61,524 bases of DNA from JBDREA01 sp043820265 (GTDB taxonomy: Archaea > Altiarchaeota > Altiarchaeia > IMC4 > JBDREA01). The notes beneath the pieces were generated by a model, which was given only the letters and a program-made list of their open reading frames with translations, was not told the DNA's origin and made no database searches. The stretch's first letter is position 1. Each line of letters starts with the position of its first letter. The position numbers were made by a program, and so were the translations under genes. The stretch spans positions 1 through 61,524 of the forward strand of contig JBDREA010000097.1 of the NCBI GenBank assembly GCA_043820265.1, given 5' to 3'. This document shows positions 34,089 through 42,533 of this stretch, piece after piece.

Positions 34089-34191
34089 TATAGTTGAGGT
34101 CATAATTACATGGGCATTCCAGGGTTAATTATGACCTCAAATATATTGGAGGACATTAAATATAGCCCAAATAATTATGTCCTCCACTATA
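34089..34191. repeat. 103-bp double-hairpin repeat, copy 2
   Basis: The ends are TATAGT (34089-34094) and ACTATA (34186-34191). Hairpin a is a 13-bp perfect stem GAGGTCATAATTA (34096-34108) with TAATTATGACCTC (34126-34138). The centre is AATATATT. Hairpin b is GGAGGACAT (34148-34156) with ATGTCCTCC (34177-34185). It lies between the divergent gatB and tRNA methyltransferase genes; both its ends read as TATA boxes at 26-30 nt from the two start codons. Confidence 0.85.
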
Positions 34192-34217
34192 AAAGAGCTG
34201 ATTCGAGAATATATTTC

Positions 34218-35186
34218 ATGCGTTTTCTTTTGCAGTTTTCAGGCGAACACGACAAGCTTCCCAGAGCGGAGCTTACGGCGGTCTTGGAGGGCGAGGGTTT
34301 TCGTTTTGAATTCGGCCGCGTGTTTCGCGAGAAAAGGATGATTCTCGTTGACGTCGATTGCCCGGATGGTTCTTTTATTTCTCGGTTGGCTTACACTCAA
34401 AAGGCTCATAGAGTTCTGGAAGTTGCCCAGCGCATCGAGCCTTTGGCAGAAAAGGCAGTTTCTTTGATGGCAGAGAGTGATACTTTTAGGACTACGGCGT
34501 CTTCCCAGATACTTGAGAGGAGGCTTGGGGCTTTGATAGCCAGGAGTGGTTTTCACGTCAGCCTCGAAAGACCCGATAAGGTTTTCTCGGTCTTTGAGGA
34601 GAGAGGAATCTGTATTTTAGGTGAACCGATCTCATTGGAGAAGGATTTTGAGAAACGCAAACCACAGCACCGCCCGTTCTTTCATCCCACAAGTCTGCAC
34701 CCCAAGCTCGCCCGCTGCCTTGTCAATCTTTGTCGGGTCAGGGCAGGAGACACAGTCCTCGACCCATTTGTTGGAACTGGGGGAATCTTAGTGGAGGCTG
34801 GATTGATGGGGTTGAAACTTAAAGGGTGGGATGTCAAAGAAGAGATGGTTGAGGGGTGCATGATGAACTTCAAGCACTTCAGCTTAGTTGGGGGGTTGGA
34901 AAAAAGGGATGCTCTGAGAGACGGCAAAGATACTGGATTCGTCGATGCGATTGTCACCGATCCCCCTTATGGGAGGGGTTCTTATTCATCTGTTGGAAAT
35001 CCGTATTCACTCTACCAGAGTTTTCTCAGTGAAGCGAAAAGTTGGATTGCTTCGGGGAGATTTCTGGTTGTTGTTTTTCCTTCAGAGTTTGTTCCCCCGC
35101 TTGAGGGGTGGAGAAGAAAAGAGAGTTTTGAGGTTTACATCCATAAGAGCCTTACACGAAAGATATGGGTTCTGGAGAAAACCTGA
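34218..35186 (+). CDS. tRNA (guanine-N2)-methyltransferase, Trm-G10/Trm11 type
   Basis: From ATG 34218 the protein has 322 residues: an N-terminal THUMP-like region (MRFLLQFSGEHDKLPRAELTAVL to about residue 140), then an SAM-dependent methyltransferase with motif I DTVLDPFVGTGGILVEAGLMG and motif IV VDAIVTDPPYGRG (N/D-PPY), as in enzymes that methylate exocyclic amines. It probably forms m2G or m2,2G at position 10 of tRNA. The frame is open to 34110, but that would translate repeat copy 2 (MTSNILEDI). CTATAAAAG at the repeat end (34188-34196) is 22-30 nt before ATG 34218, so I choose 34218. Confidence 0.88.
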   Translation: MRFLLQFSGEHDKLPRAELTAVLEGEGFRFEFGRVFREKRMILVDVDCPDGSFISRLAYTQKAHRVLEVAQRIEPLAEKAVSLMAESDTFRTTASSQILERRLGALIARSGFHVSLERPDKVFSVFEERGICILGEPISLEKDFEKRKPQHRPFFHPTSLHPKLARCLVNLCRVRAGDTVLDPFVGTGGILVEAGLMGLKLKGWDVKEEMVEGCMMNFKHFSLVGGLEKRDALRDGKDTGFVDAIVTDPPYGRGSYSSVGNPYSLYQSFLSEAKSWIASGRFLVVVFPSEFVPPLEGWRRKESFEVYIHKSLTRKIWVLEKT

Positions 35187-35189
35187 GCG

Positions 35190-36659
35190 CTACTCTATAA
35201 TGGATTTACGCCTCTCAAAATCTCCTGCAATAGGTTTCCTTTTCGGTGTAGTTTCAAAATCATCCCCTCTTTTCTGTGTTTCTGCCTGCTTTATTTTTGG
35301 CGCCAGATAAGCTTCTCTCTTGATAACCCTTGAGAGCGATTGATTGATGAATCTGCCCTCATAGTAAGGCAAATATACTACTCCCTTGTGATGCACTTCT
35401 CCCCAGAAAATGCTTTTCAGTATCTGTTCGATGTCTTTTGAGCGGTAACGGGTTTGGTCGAATTCGAAGTCTTCCTCCAAGCCCTCTTCCACATCTATGA
35501 ATTCTTTCAGGTTGTATATCCCCCTGACGTGGTGCGGCATCTTTACCTTGGCTCCGACTTGGCGGTCTTCTTCTTTTTCCTGGGGCTTTGATTCGGTCCC
35601 CCCGTTTCCTTCTCCTCCGGTGAAGCTTCCGAAGATGTCGAGGAATTCGTCCAATATTAAAACGATTATGCTTTGGATGAATCCGACTATTTCTTGGGCG
35701 CGCGTTGTCGTCTTTCTGTCGCTTAGGTTATAGATATGGACTACCCCTCTTTTTTCAAGTATGGATAGGTGCTTTCCGACAAGGTGTTCGTGGGGTAGAT
35801 CTCCGTGCTCTAGGAGGTCGATTAAATGGGACTTTGACTCTGGCGGCAGAAGGAGGATATCTTCGATTATCGTTGAAGTCTTTAACTCATTCTCTGGTGG
35901 TTCGCTTTTTCTTGCTAGAAACCCTTTTTTTTGGGGGGTTCCCCTTAACATGTAATATAATTCGCCGTTGTTTAGGTTGACGTACAGAGATTCTTCGTCG
36001 TGAAGCATAGCGCCTTCCTTTTCAGCAGACTTTATTCTTGATTCATCAATGTCTGTTATCAAGAAAACCCCCACTGGGGTATATCGTCCCTCGACCCTTA
36101 ATCCCCTGTCCTTTTTTGCTATTATGTGAGAGGGGATTTTTTTCAATCTTTCCGCAAAGTACTCTTTTGCTTCACTTAATGTTTTTCCAATTTTGAAGGA
36201 GTGTTTTTCGGTTTGATAGTATTTTTCAGCCAAACCGTATTTGTCTAAAAGGTTCACAAAGTCTTCCTCGAGCTCTACCCCAGACATGCTCAGGCTTTCA
36301 AACAATCTGTACCTGTTCACCAGACTTAAAGGTTTTCCTGCGGCATATGCGTGGGCTTCCTCTGCGAAGTCGCTTGTCGTGACGTAGGCTGCCCGGACCG
36401 CACCCATCTTTTTCATGTCGTCGAAGAGTTTTTGGACGTCCGACTCCATGATCTTTTCAGTGGAGGTTTTGGCTCGTATAAGGCTTAGAACTGAACCCCC
36501 CAATGGGTTCGCTGATTTGGCTATGACATCTACGACGCCGTCTCTGTCCCTCTTTAGGGATTCCACTTCGAATCCCATCTTGGCGACGAATTGAGATATC
36601 ATCTTCTCAAAGTCGTAGGGATCGATTTCTGAGGAAATGTAGTCTTTTTGTTCGACCAT
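35190..36659 (-). CDS. Mrr-like restriction endonuclease-fold protein
   Basis: The 489-residue protein begins with a PD-(D/E)xK/Mrr-like domain (about residues 10-110): EKMISQFVAKMGFEVESLKRDRDGVVDVIA, SVLSLIRAKTSTE and KMGAVRAAYVTTSDFAEEAHAYA, matching the usual order GYxVE..G-D-G-DVIA, IRAK and vTTs.F..eA. A catalytic Gln/Glu-x-Lys appears as IRAK. The C-terminal half has a helix-turn-helix-like part (HLVGKHLSILEKRGVVHIYNL) and a hydrophobic helix (IQSIIVLILDEFLDIFGSF). It may be a DNA repair or defence nuclease, possibly membrane-linked. The likely promoter is the left end of repeat copy 3 (CTATAATA about 26 nt upstream). Confidence 0.75.
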   Translation of the reverse strand: MVEQKDYISSEIDPYDFEKMISQFVAKMGFEVESLKRDRDGVVDVIAKSANPLGGSVLSLIRAKTSTEKIMESDVQKLFDDMKKMGAVRAAYVTTSDFAEEAHAYAAGKPLSLVNRYRLFESLSMSGVELEEDFVNLLDKYGLAEKYYQTEKHSFKIGKTLSEAKEYFAERLKKIPSHIIAKKDRGLRVEGRYTPVGVFLITDIDESRIKSAEKEGAMLHDEESLYVNLNNGELYYMLRGTPQKKGFLARKSEPPENELKTSTIIEDILLLPPESKSHLIDLLEHGDLPHEHLVGKHLSILEKRGVVHIYNLSDRKTTTRAQEIVGFIQSIIVLILDEFLDIFGSFTGGEGNGGTESKPQEKEEDRQVGAKVKMPHHVRGIYNLKEFIDVEEGLEEDFEFDQTRYRSKDIEQILKSIFWGEVHHKGVVYLPYYEGRFINQSLSRVIKREAYLAPKIKQAETQKRGDDFETTPKRKPIAGDFERRKSIIE

Positions 36660-36683
36660 CGTCTGAGTTACCTATTTATTATT

Positions 36684-36787
36684 ATAGTCGAGGACTTAAT
36701 TACCTGGATTAATTTTTATGTCCTCGAATATATTTGAGGCCCTAACTTATCCTAATTCAGTCCATAACGTTGGGGCCTCAACTATAA
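36684..36787. repeat. 104-bp double-hairpin repeat, copy 3
   Basis: The ends are TATAGT (36684-36689) and ACTATA (36782-36787). Hairpin a is CGAGGAC (36690-36696) with GTCCTCG (36721-36727). The centre is AATATATT (36728-36735). Hairpin b is GAGGCCC (36737-36743) with GGGCCTC (36774-36780). Its left end gives a minus-strand TATA box for the Mrr-like gene. Its right end points at the 3' end of korC, so no gene there uses it. Confidence 0.85.
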
Positions 36788-36853
36788 ATATAGGGAATAG
36801 CGGGAAGAAATATTATATAAACGCCCAGAAAATGAAAAATAGGGATAAAAAAT

Positions 36854-37408
36854 TTATTTTTTAGTCTTGACTTTTTCCAATCCATAGTCGTAGCCTGCCT
36901 CAAACGCCTTCTGGTTTAACTCTAATGTTCCCGAAGGTACTGAAGAAAGTATGGATTCCTTCATAGCTTGAAAGCTGACTGCGCCGGTCACCGCCGTAAA
37001 GAACCCTAGCATTATGATGTTGGCGACTATCCTTCTTCCGATTTTTTCGGCCATTTTACTTGCCGGTATTGAGTAAAACTTCGTGTTTCCTTCGATTGTA
37101 CCTGTTTTAACTAAGTCTTCCTCGACGATCAGATAGCCGTCATTTTTTAGCTGGGGAAAAAACTTTGAGTAGGCTTCTTGGGACATGGCAACCAGTATGT
37201 CAGGGGCGATGAGCTTGGGGTAATCCACTACGTCGTCTGATATTATAACGTTCGCCGAACATGCACCTCCGCGAGCCTCAGGACCGTATGCCTGGGTTAA
37301 GGTGGCATTCTTTTTGTCGTATATGGCGGCAGCTTTCCCGATGATGTATCCTGAAAGGATTATTCCTTGGCCTCCGAATCCGCCAATCTTGATTTCTGTC
37401 CTCGTCAT
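36854..37408 (-). CDS. korC: 2-oxoacid:ferredoxin oxidoreductase, gamma subunit
   Basis: The 184-residue protein has the gamma-subunit fold of 2-oxoacid:acceptor oxidoreductases: IKIGGFGGQGIILSGYIIGKAAA at the start, then TQAYGPEARGGACSANVIIS (the Gly-rich, Arg-containing block) and MLGFFTAVTGAV. It completes the heterotetramer and probably binds the CoA part. It overlaps korB by 4 nt. The gene order D-A-B-C and the short subunits favour 2-oxoglutarate as substrate, but 2-oxoisovalerate or pyruvate cannot be excluded by sequence reading alone. Confidence 0.92.
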   Translation of the reverse strand: MTRTEIKIGGFGGQGIILSGYIIGKAAAIYDKKNATLTQAYGPEARGGACSANVIISDDVVDYPKLIAPDILVAMSQEAYSKFFPQLKNDGYLIVEEDLVKTGTIEGNTKFYSIPASKMAEKIGRRIVANIIMLGFFTAVTGAVSFQAMKESILSSVPSGTLELNQKAFEAGYDYGLEKVKTKK

Positions 37409-38247
37409 TTTTTTCGGAGCAGGTGTCTTGCGAATCCCTCTTTCATTGTGTGGGTGAAGGAGGGTTTGTCGATGTCTATGAATTTGCCGACTTTAATCTC
37501 CTTTTCACGCATTCCGAGGTAGACTTCCTGGGGGTCTGCGCCGTTTTTTATCAGGCTGTGGTCGCGGAAGAATTTCATTTCGTCTAATCCTGACCCGAGC
37601 TTGTTTCTTCGTTGAAAGGCGGTGGGGCAGGGTGAGATTATCTCGATGAAGCTGAATCCTTCCTTGTGCATGGCCTCTTTCATGGATTTGATGAGTTGTC
37701 TGACATGATAGGTTGTCCATCTGGCTACATAAACCGCCCCGCTTGCTGCCGCGAGGCCTGGGAGGTTAAAGGGTTTTTCGTAGTTGCCGTAGGGGGCTGT
37801 CGTCGCCTTTGCACCCACTGGTGTAGTCGGTCCAAGCTGTCCTCCCGTCATTCCATAGTTGAAGTTGTTCACACAAATCACTGTTATGTCGATGTTTCTT
37901 CTTGCGGCGTGTATGAAGTGGTTCCCCCCGATGGCAAACAGGTCTCCGTCTCCTGAAAATACTGTGACGTTTAGCTCGAGGTTGGCAAGCTTAAGCCCTG
38001 TCGCAAATGGGATGGCTCTTCCATGGGTTGTGTGAAACGAATCGATATTTGTGTAGCCTGCTACTCTCCCCGAGCATCCGATTCCTGAGACTACGACGGC
38101 TTTGTCCAATGGGATTTTTGATTCCTTTAGCGCTTCGAGGTAGCAGGTGAAATTCGTCCCAAGGCCGCAACCCGGACACCAGATATGCGGCATCCTCTCT
38201 GATCGTAGAAGGGCGTCGATTGGGTGTCCGCTTGCTTTGTTACTCAT
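37405..38247 (-). CDS. korB: 2-oxoacid:ferredoxin oxidoreductase, beta subunit
   Basis: From ATG 38247 the protein has 280 residues. It carries the thiamine diphosphate site: WCPGCGLGTNF near the start, VSGIGCSGRV, and SGDGDLFAIGGNHF followed by NNFNYGMTGGQ (the GDG-x(n)-N motif). The Cys residues probably bind a [4Fe-4S] cluster. ATG 38247 overlaps the korA stop (ATGA) and follows GGAGGTGG at 8 nt, a strong Shine-Dalgarno sequence, so I prefer it to the longer frame to 38346. It decarboxylates the 2-oxoacid and passes electrons to ferredoxin. Confidence 0.94.
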   Translation of the reverse strand: MSNKASGHPIDALLRSERMPHIWCPGCGLGTNFTCYLEALKESKIPLDKAVVVSGIGCSGRVAGYTNIDSFHTTHGRAIPFATGLKLANLELNVTVFSGDGDLFAIGGNHFIHAARRNIDITVICVNNFNYGMTGGQLGPTTPVGAKATTAPYGNYEKPFNLPGLAAASGAVYVARWTTYHVRQLIKSMKEAMHKEGFSFIEIISPCPTAFQRRNKLGSGLDEMKFFRDHSLIKNGADPQEVYLGMREKEIKVGKFIDIDKPSFTHTMKEGFARHLLRKK

Positions 38248-39398
38248 TTGGCCACCTCCTCGATGACCTTTAATATTTCCTGGGGTGTATGGATATCTCC
38301 GCCGAGCTTGGAAATGAGTCTTACCTTGGCATTCCCCGCCGCACAACGTTCGACTTCGTGTACGATCTGTCCGTTGTTTATTTCGGGTACTATGAATACT
38401 TCAACGATTTCAGCGAGTTTTCGGATTTCTTGTTCTGGGAAAGGCCATATGGTGCATAGGCGGATCATGCCTGCTTTTATGCCCTTCTTTCTTGCCATGT
38501 GGATTGCGCTTAAAGCTGAGCGCGAAGGCGAGCCGAATGCCACGACAACGACCTTGGCATCATCCATTTCTGTCTTTTCTAATCGGATTATGTCTTTGGA
38601 GTTTTTCAGGATTTTGTCGCAGAGTCTTTTCACAAGTTTTTCCTGGACTTCAGCAGTTGTTTCGGGGTAGCCTTTCTCGTTGTGAGTCAAGCCTGTGGCT
38701 ATTACCCTATACCCTTCGCCGGCGTTCGCCATGGGGGGCACTAAATCATCGTCTGGTTTGTACATGAGGTACTCTTCTGGTCCGACACGGGGTTTTTTCC
38801 GGTTTATTATTTCGATTTCGGAGGCTTCTGGTATAACGACTTTTTCGGTCATGTGTCCTACGACCTCGTCTGATAATACGATCACTGGCAGCCTGTATTT
38901 TTCGCTTAGATTGAAGGCCCGGATTGTATAGTCAAACATCTCTTGGGGTGAATTAGGCGCTAGAGCTATTACTTCATAGTCGCCGTGGCTCCCCCATCTG
39001 GCCTGCATTATGTCTTGTTGGGCTACAAGGGTTGGAAGTCCTGTGCTTGGCCCCCCTCTTTGCACGTTGACTATGACTGCGGGTGTTTCCATCATTATCC
39101 CTAATCCGAAGTTTTCCAGCATCAAGCTGAATCCCGGACCCGATGTTGACGTCATGGATTTCACTCCAGCCCATGAGGCGCCAAGTATTGAGTTCATGGA
39201 AGCTATCTCGTCTTCCATCTGGATGAACACTCCTCCGACTTCCGGGAGTCTTCGAGCCATTCTTTCTGCGATCTCTGTGGCGGGAGTTATGGGGTATGCC
39301 CCGAAAAATCTGCATCCTGCAGCGATTGCTCCTTCTGCGCTTGCGATGTCTCCGAGCATGAAGTATTCTCCTGTCAAGGTTGCGTCGTCGTCAGCCAT
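38244..39398 (-). CDS. korA: 2-oxoacid:ferredoxin oxidoreductase, alpha subunit
   Basis: The 384-residue protein has the alpha-subunit domains: an N-terminal pyrimidine-binding domain (GAIAAGCRFFGAYPITPATEIAE, then EDEIASMNSILGASWAG and TSTSGPGFSLM, with VNVQRGGPSTGLPT) and a C-terminal transketolase-C-like domain (VVVAFGSPSRSALSAIHMAR). It forms the active site with KorB; the YPITPS/A and GPSTG/MPT blocks are typical of the 2-oxoglutarate/2-oxoacid class. The start overlaps korD by 8 nt and the end overlaps korB by 4 nt, so the four genes form one tightly coupled operon. Confidence 0.95.
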   Translation of the reverse strand: MADDDATLTGEYFMLGDIASAEGAIAAGCRFFGAYPITPATEIAERMARRLPEVGGVFIQMEDEIASMNSILGASWAGVKSMTSTSGPGFSLMLENFGLGIMMETPAVIVNVQRGGPSTGLPTLVAQQDIMQARWGSHGDYEVIALAPNSPQEMFDYTIRAFNLSEKYRLPVIVLSDEVVGHMTEKVVIPEASEIEIINRKKPRVGPEEYLMYKPDDDLVPPMANAGEGYRVIATGLTHNEKGYPETTAEVQEKLVKRLCDKILKNSKDIIRLEKTEMDDAKVVVVAFGSPSRSALSAIHMARKKGIKAGMIRLCTIWPFPEQEIRKLAEIVEVFIVPEINNGQIVHEVERCAAGNAKVRLISKLGGDIHTPQEILKVIEEVAK

Positions 39399-39744
39399 TT
39401 TTTAATATTTTTTCGTCTTCGTGGGTTTTAATATATATTGAGAATTCCGGGCATAGGAGCTCGCACATCTTGCATGCGATGCATTTTTCGGGGTGTGTTG
39501 CTTCGGGCGGGTGGTATCCTTTTTCGTTGAAGTCTTTGGATACTTCAAGCACTTTCATTGGGCAGAATTCGATGCAGAATCCGCAGCCTTTGCATCGGTT
39601 GCGGATTATGTGAACTTCTCCTTTTGGTTTGGTTTTCTGTTGGGGTTTTTCCGCATTGGATTTGTCTATTTTAACCATTTCAAGATGCATTCGTAAATTG
39701 CTGCTTCTGCTGGTTTTTCTGACAGTTGGGAAGAAAGATACCAT
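39391..39744 (-). CDS. korD: 2-oxoacid:ferredoxin oxidoreductase, ferredoxin-like delta subunit
   Basis: The C-terminal 75 residues hold two [4Fe-4S] binding motifs of the 2x(CxxCxxCxxxC) type: CKGCGFCIEFCP and CIACKMCELLCP. It passes electrons from the TPP subunit to external ferredoxin. The N-terminus is uncertain. The ATG at 39744 is only about 15 nt from the TATA box TTTATAAAG (39755-39763), so a start at 39690 (MHLEMVKIDK) or 39678 (MVKIDKSN) is more probable and fits the usual length (about 80-95 aa). It is the first gene of korDABC. Confidence 0.88.
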   Translation of the reverse strand: MVSFFPTVRKTSRSSNLRMHLEMVKIDKSNAEKPQQKTKPKGEVHIIRNRCKGCGFCIEFCPMKVLEVSKDFNEKGYHPPEATHPEKCIACKMCELLCPEFSIYIKTHEDEKILKNG

Positions 39745-39893
39745 TGGGAGATTCCCTTTATAAAGTCGTAGGGGTTTCCGCTATGAGTAGGGCTTAGTTC
39801 TTTATAGTTTTACATTTAGATCTAAATGAAATCCCTGGGTTTTTCCCATATTGCTATCAAAGCCATATTAATCAAACAAATTGGAAAAAAATT

Positions 39894-40307
39894 CTAAGCG
39901 TGTTTTTCAATCTCGGATTTCAGCCAGGACTCAGCTTCTCTCCCTTTCATAAGATCTCCTTTCTCGTCTGGATTAGACAGCTCAATCTCGAAGATCCACC
40001 CGTCGCCGTATGGGTCGGAGTTGATGATTGCCGGGTCATCGAATAATTTCTCGTTTGTCGCAGTGACTTTACCTGACATGGGCGAATATATGTTTCCTGT
40101 CCACTTTTTGGTTTCCATTGTGCCCACTTGGTCGTCTTTAGAGACTTCGTCTCCATCAAACGGCATCTGCACGTAGCTTATCTCTCCTGCGAGCTTTTGT
40201 GCGAAATCGTCCACTCCAACCTTTGCCTTGTCTCCTTCTATTTTTATCCACATGTGTTCCTTGTGAAATAAAAGTTCATCTGGTAGCTCGTATGTATCGA
40301 CTTTCAT
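39894..40307 (-). CDS. gcvH: GcvH-like lipoyl carrier protein
   Basis: The 137-residue protein has the H-protein fold: LLFHKEHMWIKIEGDKAKVGVDDFAQKLAGEI, then MPFDGDEVSKDDQVGTMETKKWTGNIYSPMSGKV and DPYGDGWIFEIEL. The lipoylated Lys lies in METKKWTGNIYSPMSG; the usual context is ESVKAxSDIYSPxSG, so the site is diverged (ET-KK in place of S-VKA). It would carry aminomethyl groups in glycine cleavage, or act in lipoate relay; P and T proteins are not in the window. It may be functionally linked to 2-oxoacid metabolism, but it stands alone. Confidence 0.9.
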   Translation of the reverse strand: MKVDTYELPDELLFHKEHMWIKIEGDKAKVGVDDFAQKLAGEISYVQMPFDGDEVSKDDQVGTMETKKWTGNIYSPMSGKVTATNEKLFDDPAIINSDPYGDGWIFEIELSNPDEKGDLMKGREAESWLKSEIEKHA

Positions 40308-40387
40308 TTTCAGAAATACACCCCCTGATTTTAAGGAAGAATCTCGTAGTCAAATATATACTCTAAGCTTTATAAGAATGTTGGAAA

Positions 40388-40876
40388 ATGATCGTAGGGA
40401 AAGATGGGCTTCGCAAGTTAGTTGAGGAAAACCACTTGTTGGAAAACTTTAGCATGAAGGCTCTGGGTGGTGCTGGATACGACCTCAGACTCGATAAAAT
40501 CTATCAGCTCAAATCGGAATCCTATCTTGGAGTAGCGGACAGAAAGACCCCGGAAATCAGAGAAATTTCTTTTGAAGAATATACTCTAAACCCCAATGAA
40601 TATGTGTTGGTTGAAACCCTTGAAAAAGTAAACATGCCTGAAAATCTGATGGCCAGGATCCTCCCCAGATCAACTCTCTTTCGATGCGGAGTCACACTCA
40701 TTACAGCAGTCGTCGATCCGGGATTTCAGGGAACCCTGACAATGGGGCTGAAAAACATCTCAAACCAGGAGTTCAAAGTTGAGCGAGGCGCAAGGATCGC
40801 GCAAATAGTGTTTGAGGAAGTCGCAGGAAAAACTGAAAAATACAACGGAAAATACCAGGGCGGAAAAGTCGTATAA
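40388..40876 (+). CDS. dcd: dCTP deaminase / dUTPase family protein
   Basis: The 162-residue protein matches the dCTP deaminase family: GAGYDLRLDKIYQL near the start, LETLEKVNMPENLMARILPRSTLFRCGV (the PRSSLxRxGV motif with catalytic Arg/Ser) and AVVDPGFQGTLTMGLKN. It deaminates dCTP to dUTP, and some archaeal forms hydrolyse it further to dUMP; the bifunctional form cannot be told from sequence alone. The start ATG 40388 lies 20-25 nt after TTTATAAG (40370-40377). It is divergent from gcvH. Confidence 0.92.
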   Translation: MIVGKDGLRKLVEENHLLENFSMKALGGAGYDLRLDKIYQLKSESYLGVADRKTPEIREISFEEYTLNPNEYVLVETLEKVNMPENLMARILPRSTLFRCGVTLITAVVDPGFQGTLTMGLKNISNQEFKVERGARIAQIVFEEVAGKTEKYNGKYQGGKVV

Positions 40877-40919
40877 TATTAAAGGAAGATTTCAGGCATG
40901 GTTAGCCTTTTTGGACGGT

Positions 40920-41621
40920 TTAACTATACAGCGCAAAGGTTCCGCATGCGTCTTCGAGACCAGAATCTTTCATTTTCACAAGGCTTTCTGTGATCCTTTC
41001 CACTTCAACTATCTTTTCTGTTTCGGATGTCAGAGATTTCGCGGTAACAATTATCTTTGTATCACGGGTGAGTGTCTCCGTACCCCTGGTTGACACTTTA
41101 ATAACCTGGCTTCCACCAGGATTTAAGTTGAAATTTTCAGGTTCAACAATCAGTTGTTCACCTTCTTCCGTTTCTGCGAACACATCGACTATATCGTTTA
41201 TGTCTCCGTGGTTTTCAACGTTCAGCTTGAATCCGGCGCTGTCAGACCAGAGGGTTAATGGGCCTTCTTCGTCGGATGTAATCCTTAATTCGGCTTTTTT
41301 GTTTTCATCGAGCTTCTCAGAGACGTCTTTGGTTTGAAAGTCTTCTATGGCTGTTCTAGTCACCTTTAAGGGGATGCTTGTCTCCTCCTTAATCAGGGCT
41401 AGTTCATCCGCTCTGAGATTCTGAATTTCAATCTTTGGCACGAATGCCTGGACTTCCGAGCTCAAATGGGATTTCGTTAGCCCCTGTTGAATATCTTGTC
41501 GTTCCTCGGTCAAATCCCAAGATAAATAGATTACTGATGCTGCCGAGATTCCAGAAGCAAAGCTGATTACCAGGATAAAAAAGAGTGCAAAAAACAACGG
41601 AATGTTACTTGAATCGTACAT
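40920..41621 (-). CDS. Membrane-anchored protein with NEW3/CARDB-like beta domain
   Basis: The 233-residue protein has a signal anchor (NIPLFFALFFILVISFASGISAASVIYLSW, residues 6-35), a charged helical linker and an extracytoplasmic beta domain (LTLWSDSAGFKLNVENHGDINDIVDVFAE, with NFNLNPGGSQVIKVST and DTKIIVTAKS) that resembles NEW3/CARDB-type sandwiches of COG1470 proteins. A function cannot be assigned. It converges with dcd (43-bp gap) and is divergent from the coiled-coil gene that starts the Bat-like operon, with a TTTATAT box about 25 nt upstream. Confidence 0.72.
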   Translation of the reverse strand: MYDSSNIPLFFALFFILVISFASGISAASVIYLSWDLTEERQDIQQGLTKSHLSSEVQAFVPKIEIQNLRADELALIKEETSIPLKVTRTAIEDFQTKDVSEKLDENKKAELRITSDEEGPLTLWSDSAGFKLNVENHGDINDIVDVFAETEEGEQLIVEPENFNLNPGGSQVIKVSTRGTETLTRDTKIIVTAKSLTSETEKIVEVERITESLVKMKDSGLEDACGTFALYS

Positions 41622-41771
41622 TTAAACACCACCCTTAGGGATATAAACTACGCAACAATAGTATATAAAAGCGTATTTGGCGCCAAATTGCCTCGAAGGC
41701 TTATTATAACTGAATAAACTAAGTAATTCTTGTTGTTTTACGGCTCTGTATTCACCCAGAGGTTTCGAAAA

Positions 41772-42533
41772 ATGAAATATAATGTCAGCTTGGTCATGAT
41801 GGGCTTGTTGCTTCTGACAATCATCTCTCTTATCTCTCTAGCGCTCTATTCGAGGATGAAATACGACGATCTGAGCGAAGACTATGAGAACGCCATCAGA
41901 GAAGTCAATAAGGCGGCAGAAGAGCTTAATCAGACCCTTGCGGAGGCTCAGGCTAAAGAGAAGCTTCTAACAACCAAAGAGCAGATCCTCGTGGATTACC
42001 TCGATGAACTGAACCTCTCAAAGGAAAGGGAATCCAGTCTGGGGGTTCATTTCACAGAGCTCAGGGGAGAAAAAGACATCTTAACCGCGAACCTCTCAGA
42101 GACCAGGGAAAGGTTGGGGGAGTTAAACGACGAATTCGAGAAAGCCAAGACCAGCCTCGACGTATGCGAGATAGATTTCGACCTCTGCGAAGATCAGTTG
42201 GAGGATACAGCCGAAAATATGCCTGCGATGAAGGGTAATTTCAGCGAGCTATTGGAGGAGATGAATGATGCCTGGGCCGATCTCACCCGGATCCTTGACG
42301 AATACGAAGAAGTGGATTCTGAGGCAACTGCGTTAAGAAAGGAAATGGTCAAGCTCGAAAACTCAACCGATGATGAAGAAGAATTAGAAGATGCCATCGA
42401 CGCTGTCAAAGACGAGATTAATGACGTTGAGACAAAGCTTAGTGCATTGAAGCGCTCGATAAACGATCTCGAAGAAAACCTGGACAGCGCCCTTGACAGG
42501 ATGCGCCTGGAGCTAAAATGGATGACGTCCTAG
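41772..42533 (+). CDS. Membrane-anchored coiled-coil protein
   Basis: The protein (253 aa from ATG 41772) has one N-terminal helix (VSLVMMGLLLLTIISLISLALYS) and then an almost continuous coiled coil of about 200 residues rich in Glu, Asp, Lys and Leu, with a pair CEIDFDLCEDQL in the middle. An in-frame ATG at 41730 is less likely because the shorter form gives a normal signal anchor (MKYNVSL). It overlaps the next gene by 16 nt. It probably serves as a structural or scaffolding part of the MoxR/vWA system that follows, where a coiled-coil subunit is not usually described. Confidence 0.72.
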   Translation: MKYNVSLVMMGLLLLTIISLISLALYSRMKYDDLSEDYENAIREVNKAAEELNQTLAEAQAKEKLLTTKEQILVDYLDELNLSKERESSLGVHFTELRGEKDILTANLSETRERLGELNDEFEKAKTSLDVCEIDFDLCEDQLEDTAENMPAMKGNFSELLEEMNDAWADLTRILDEYEEVDSEATALRKEMVKLENSTDDEEELEDAIDAVKDEINDVETKLSALKRSINDLEENLDSALDRMRLELKWMTS

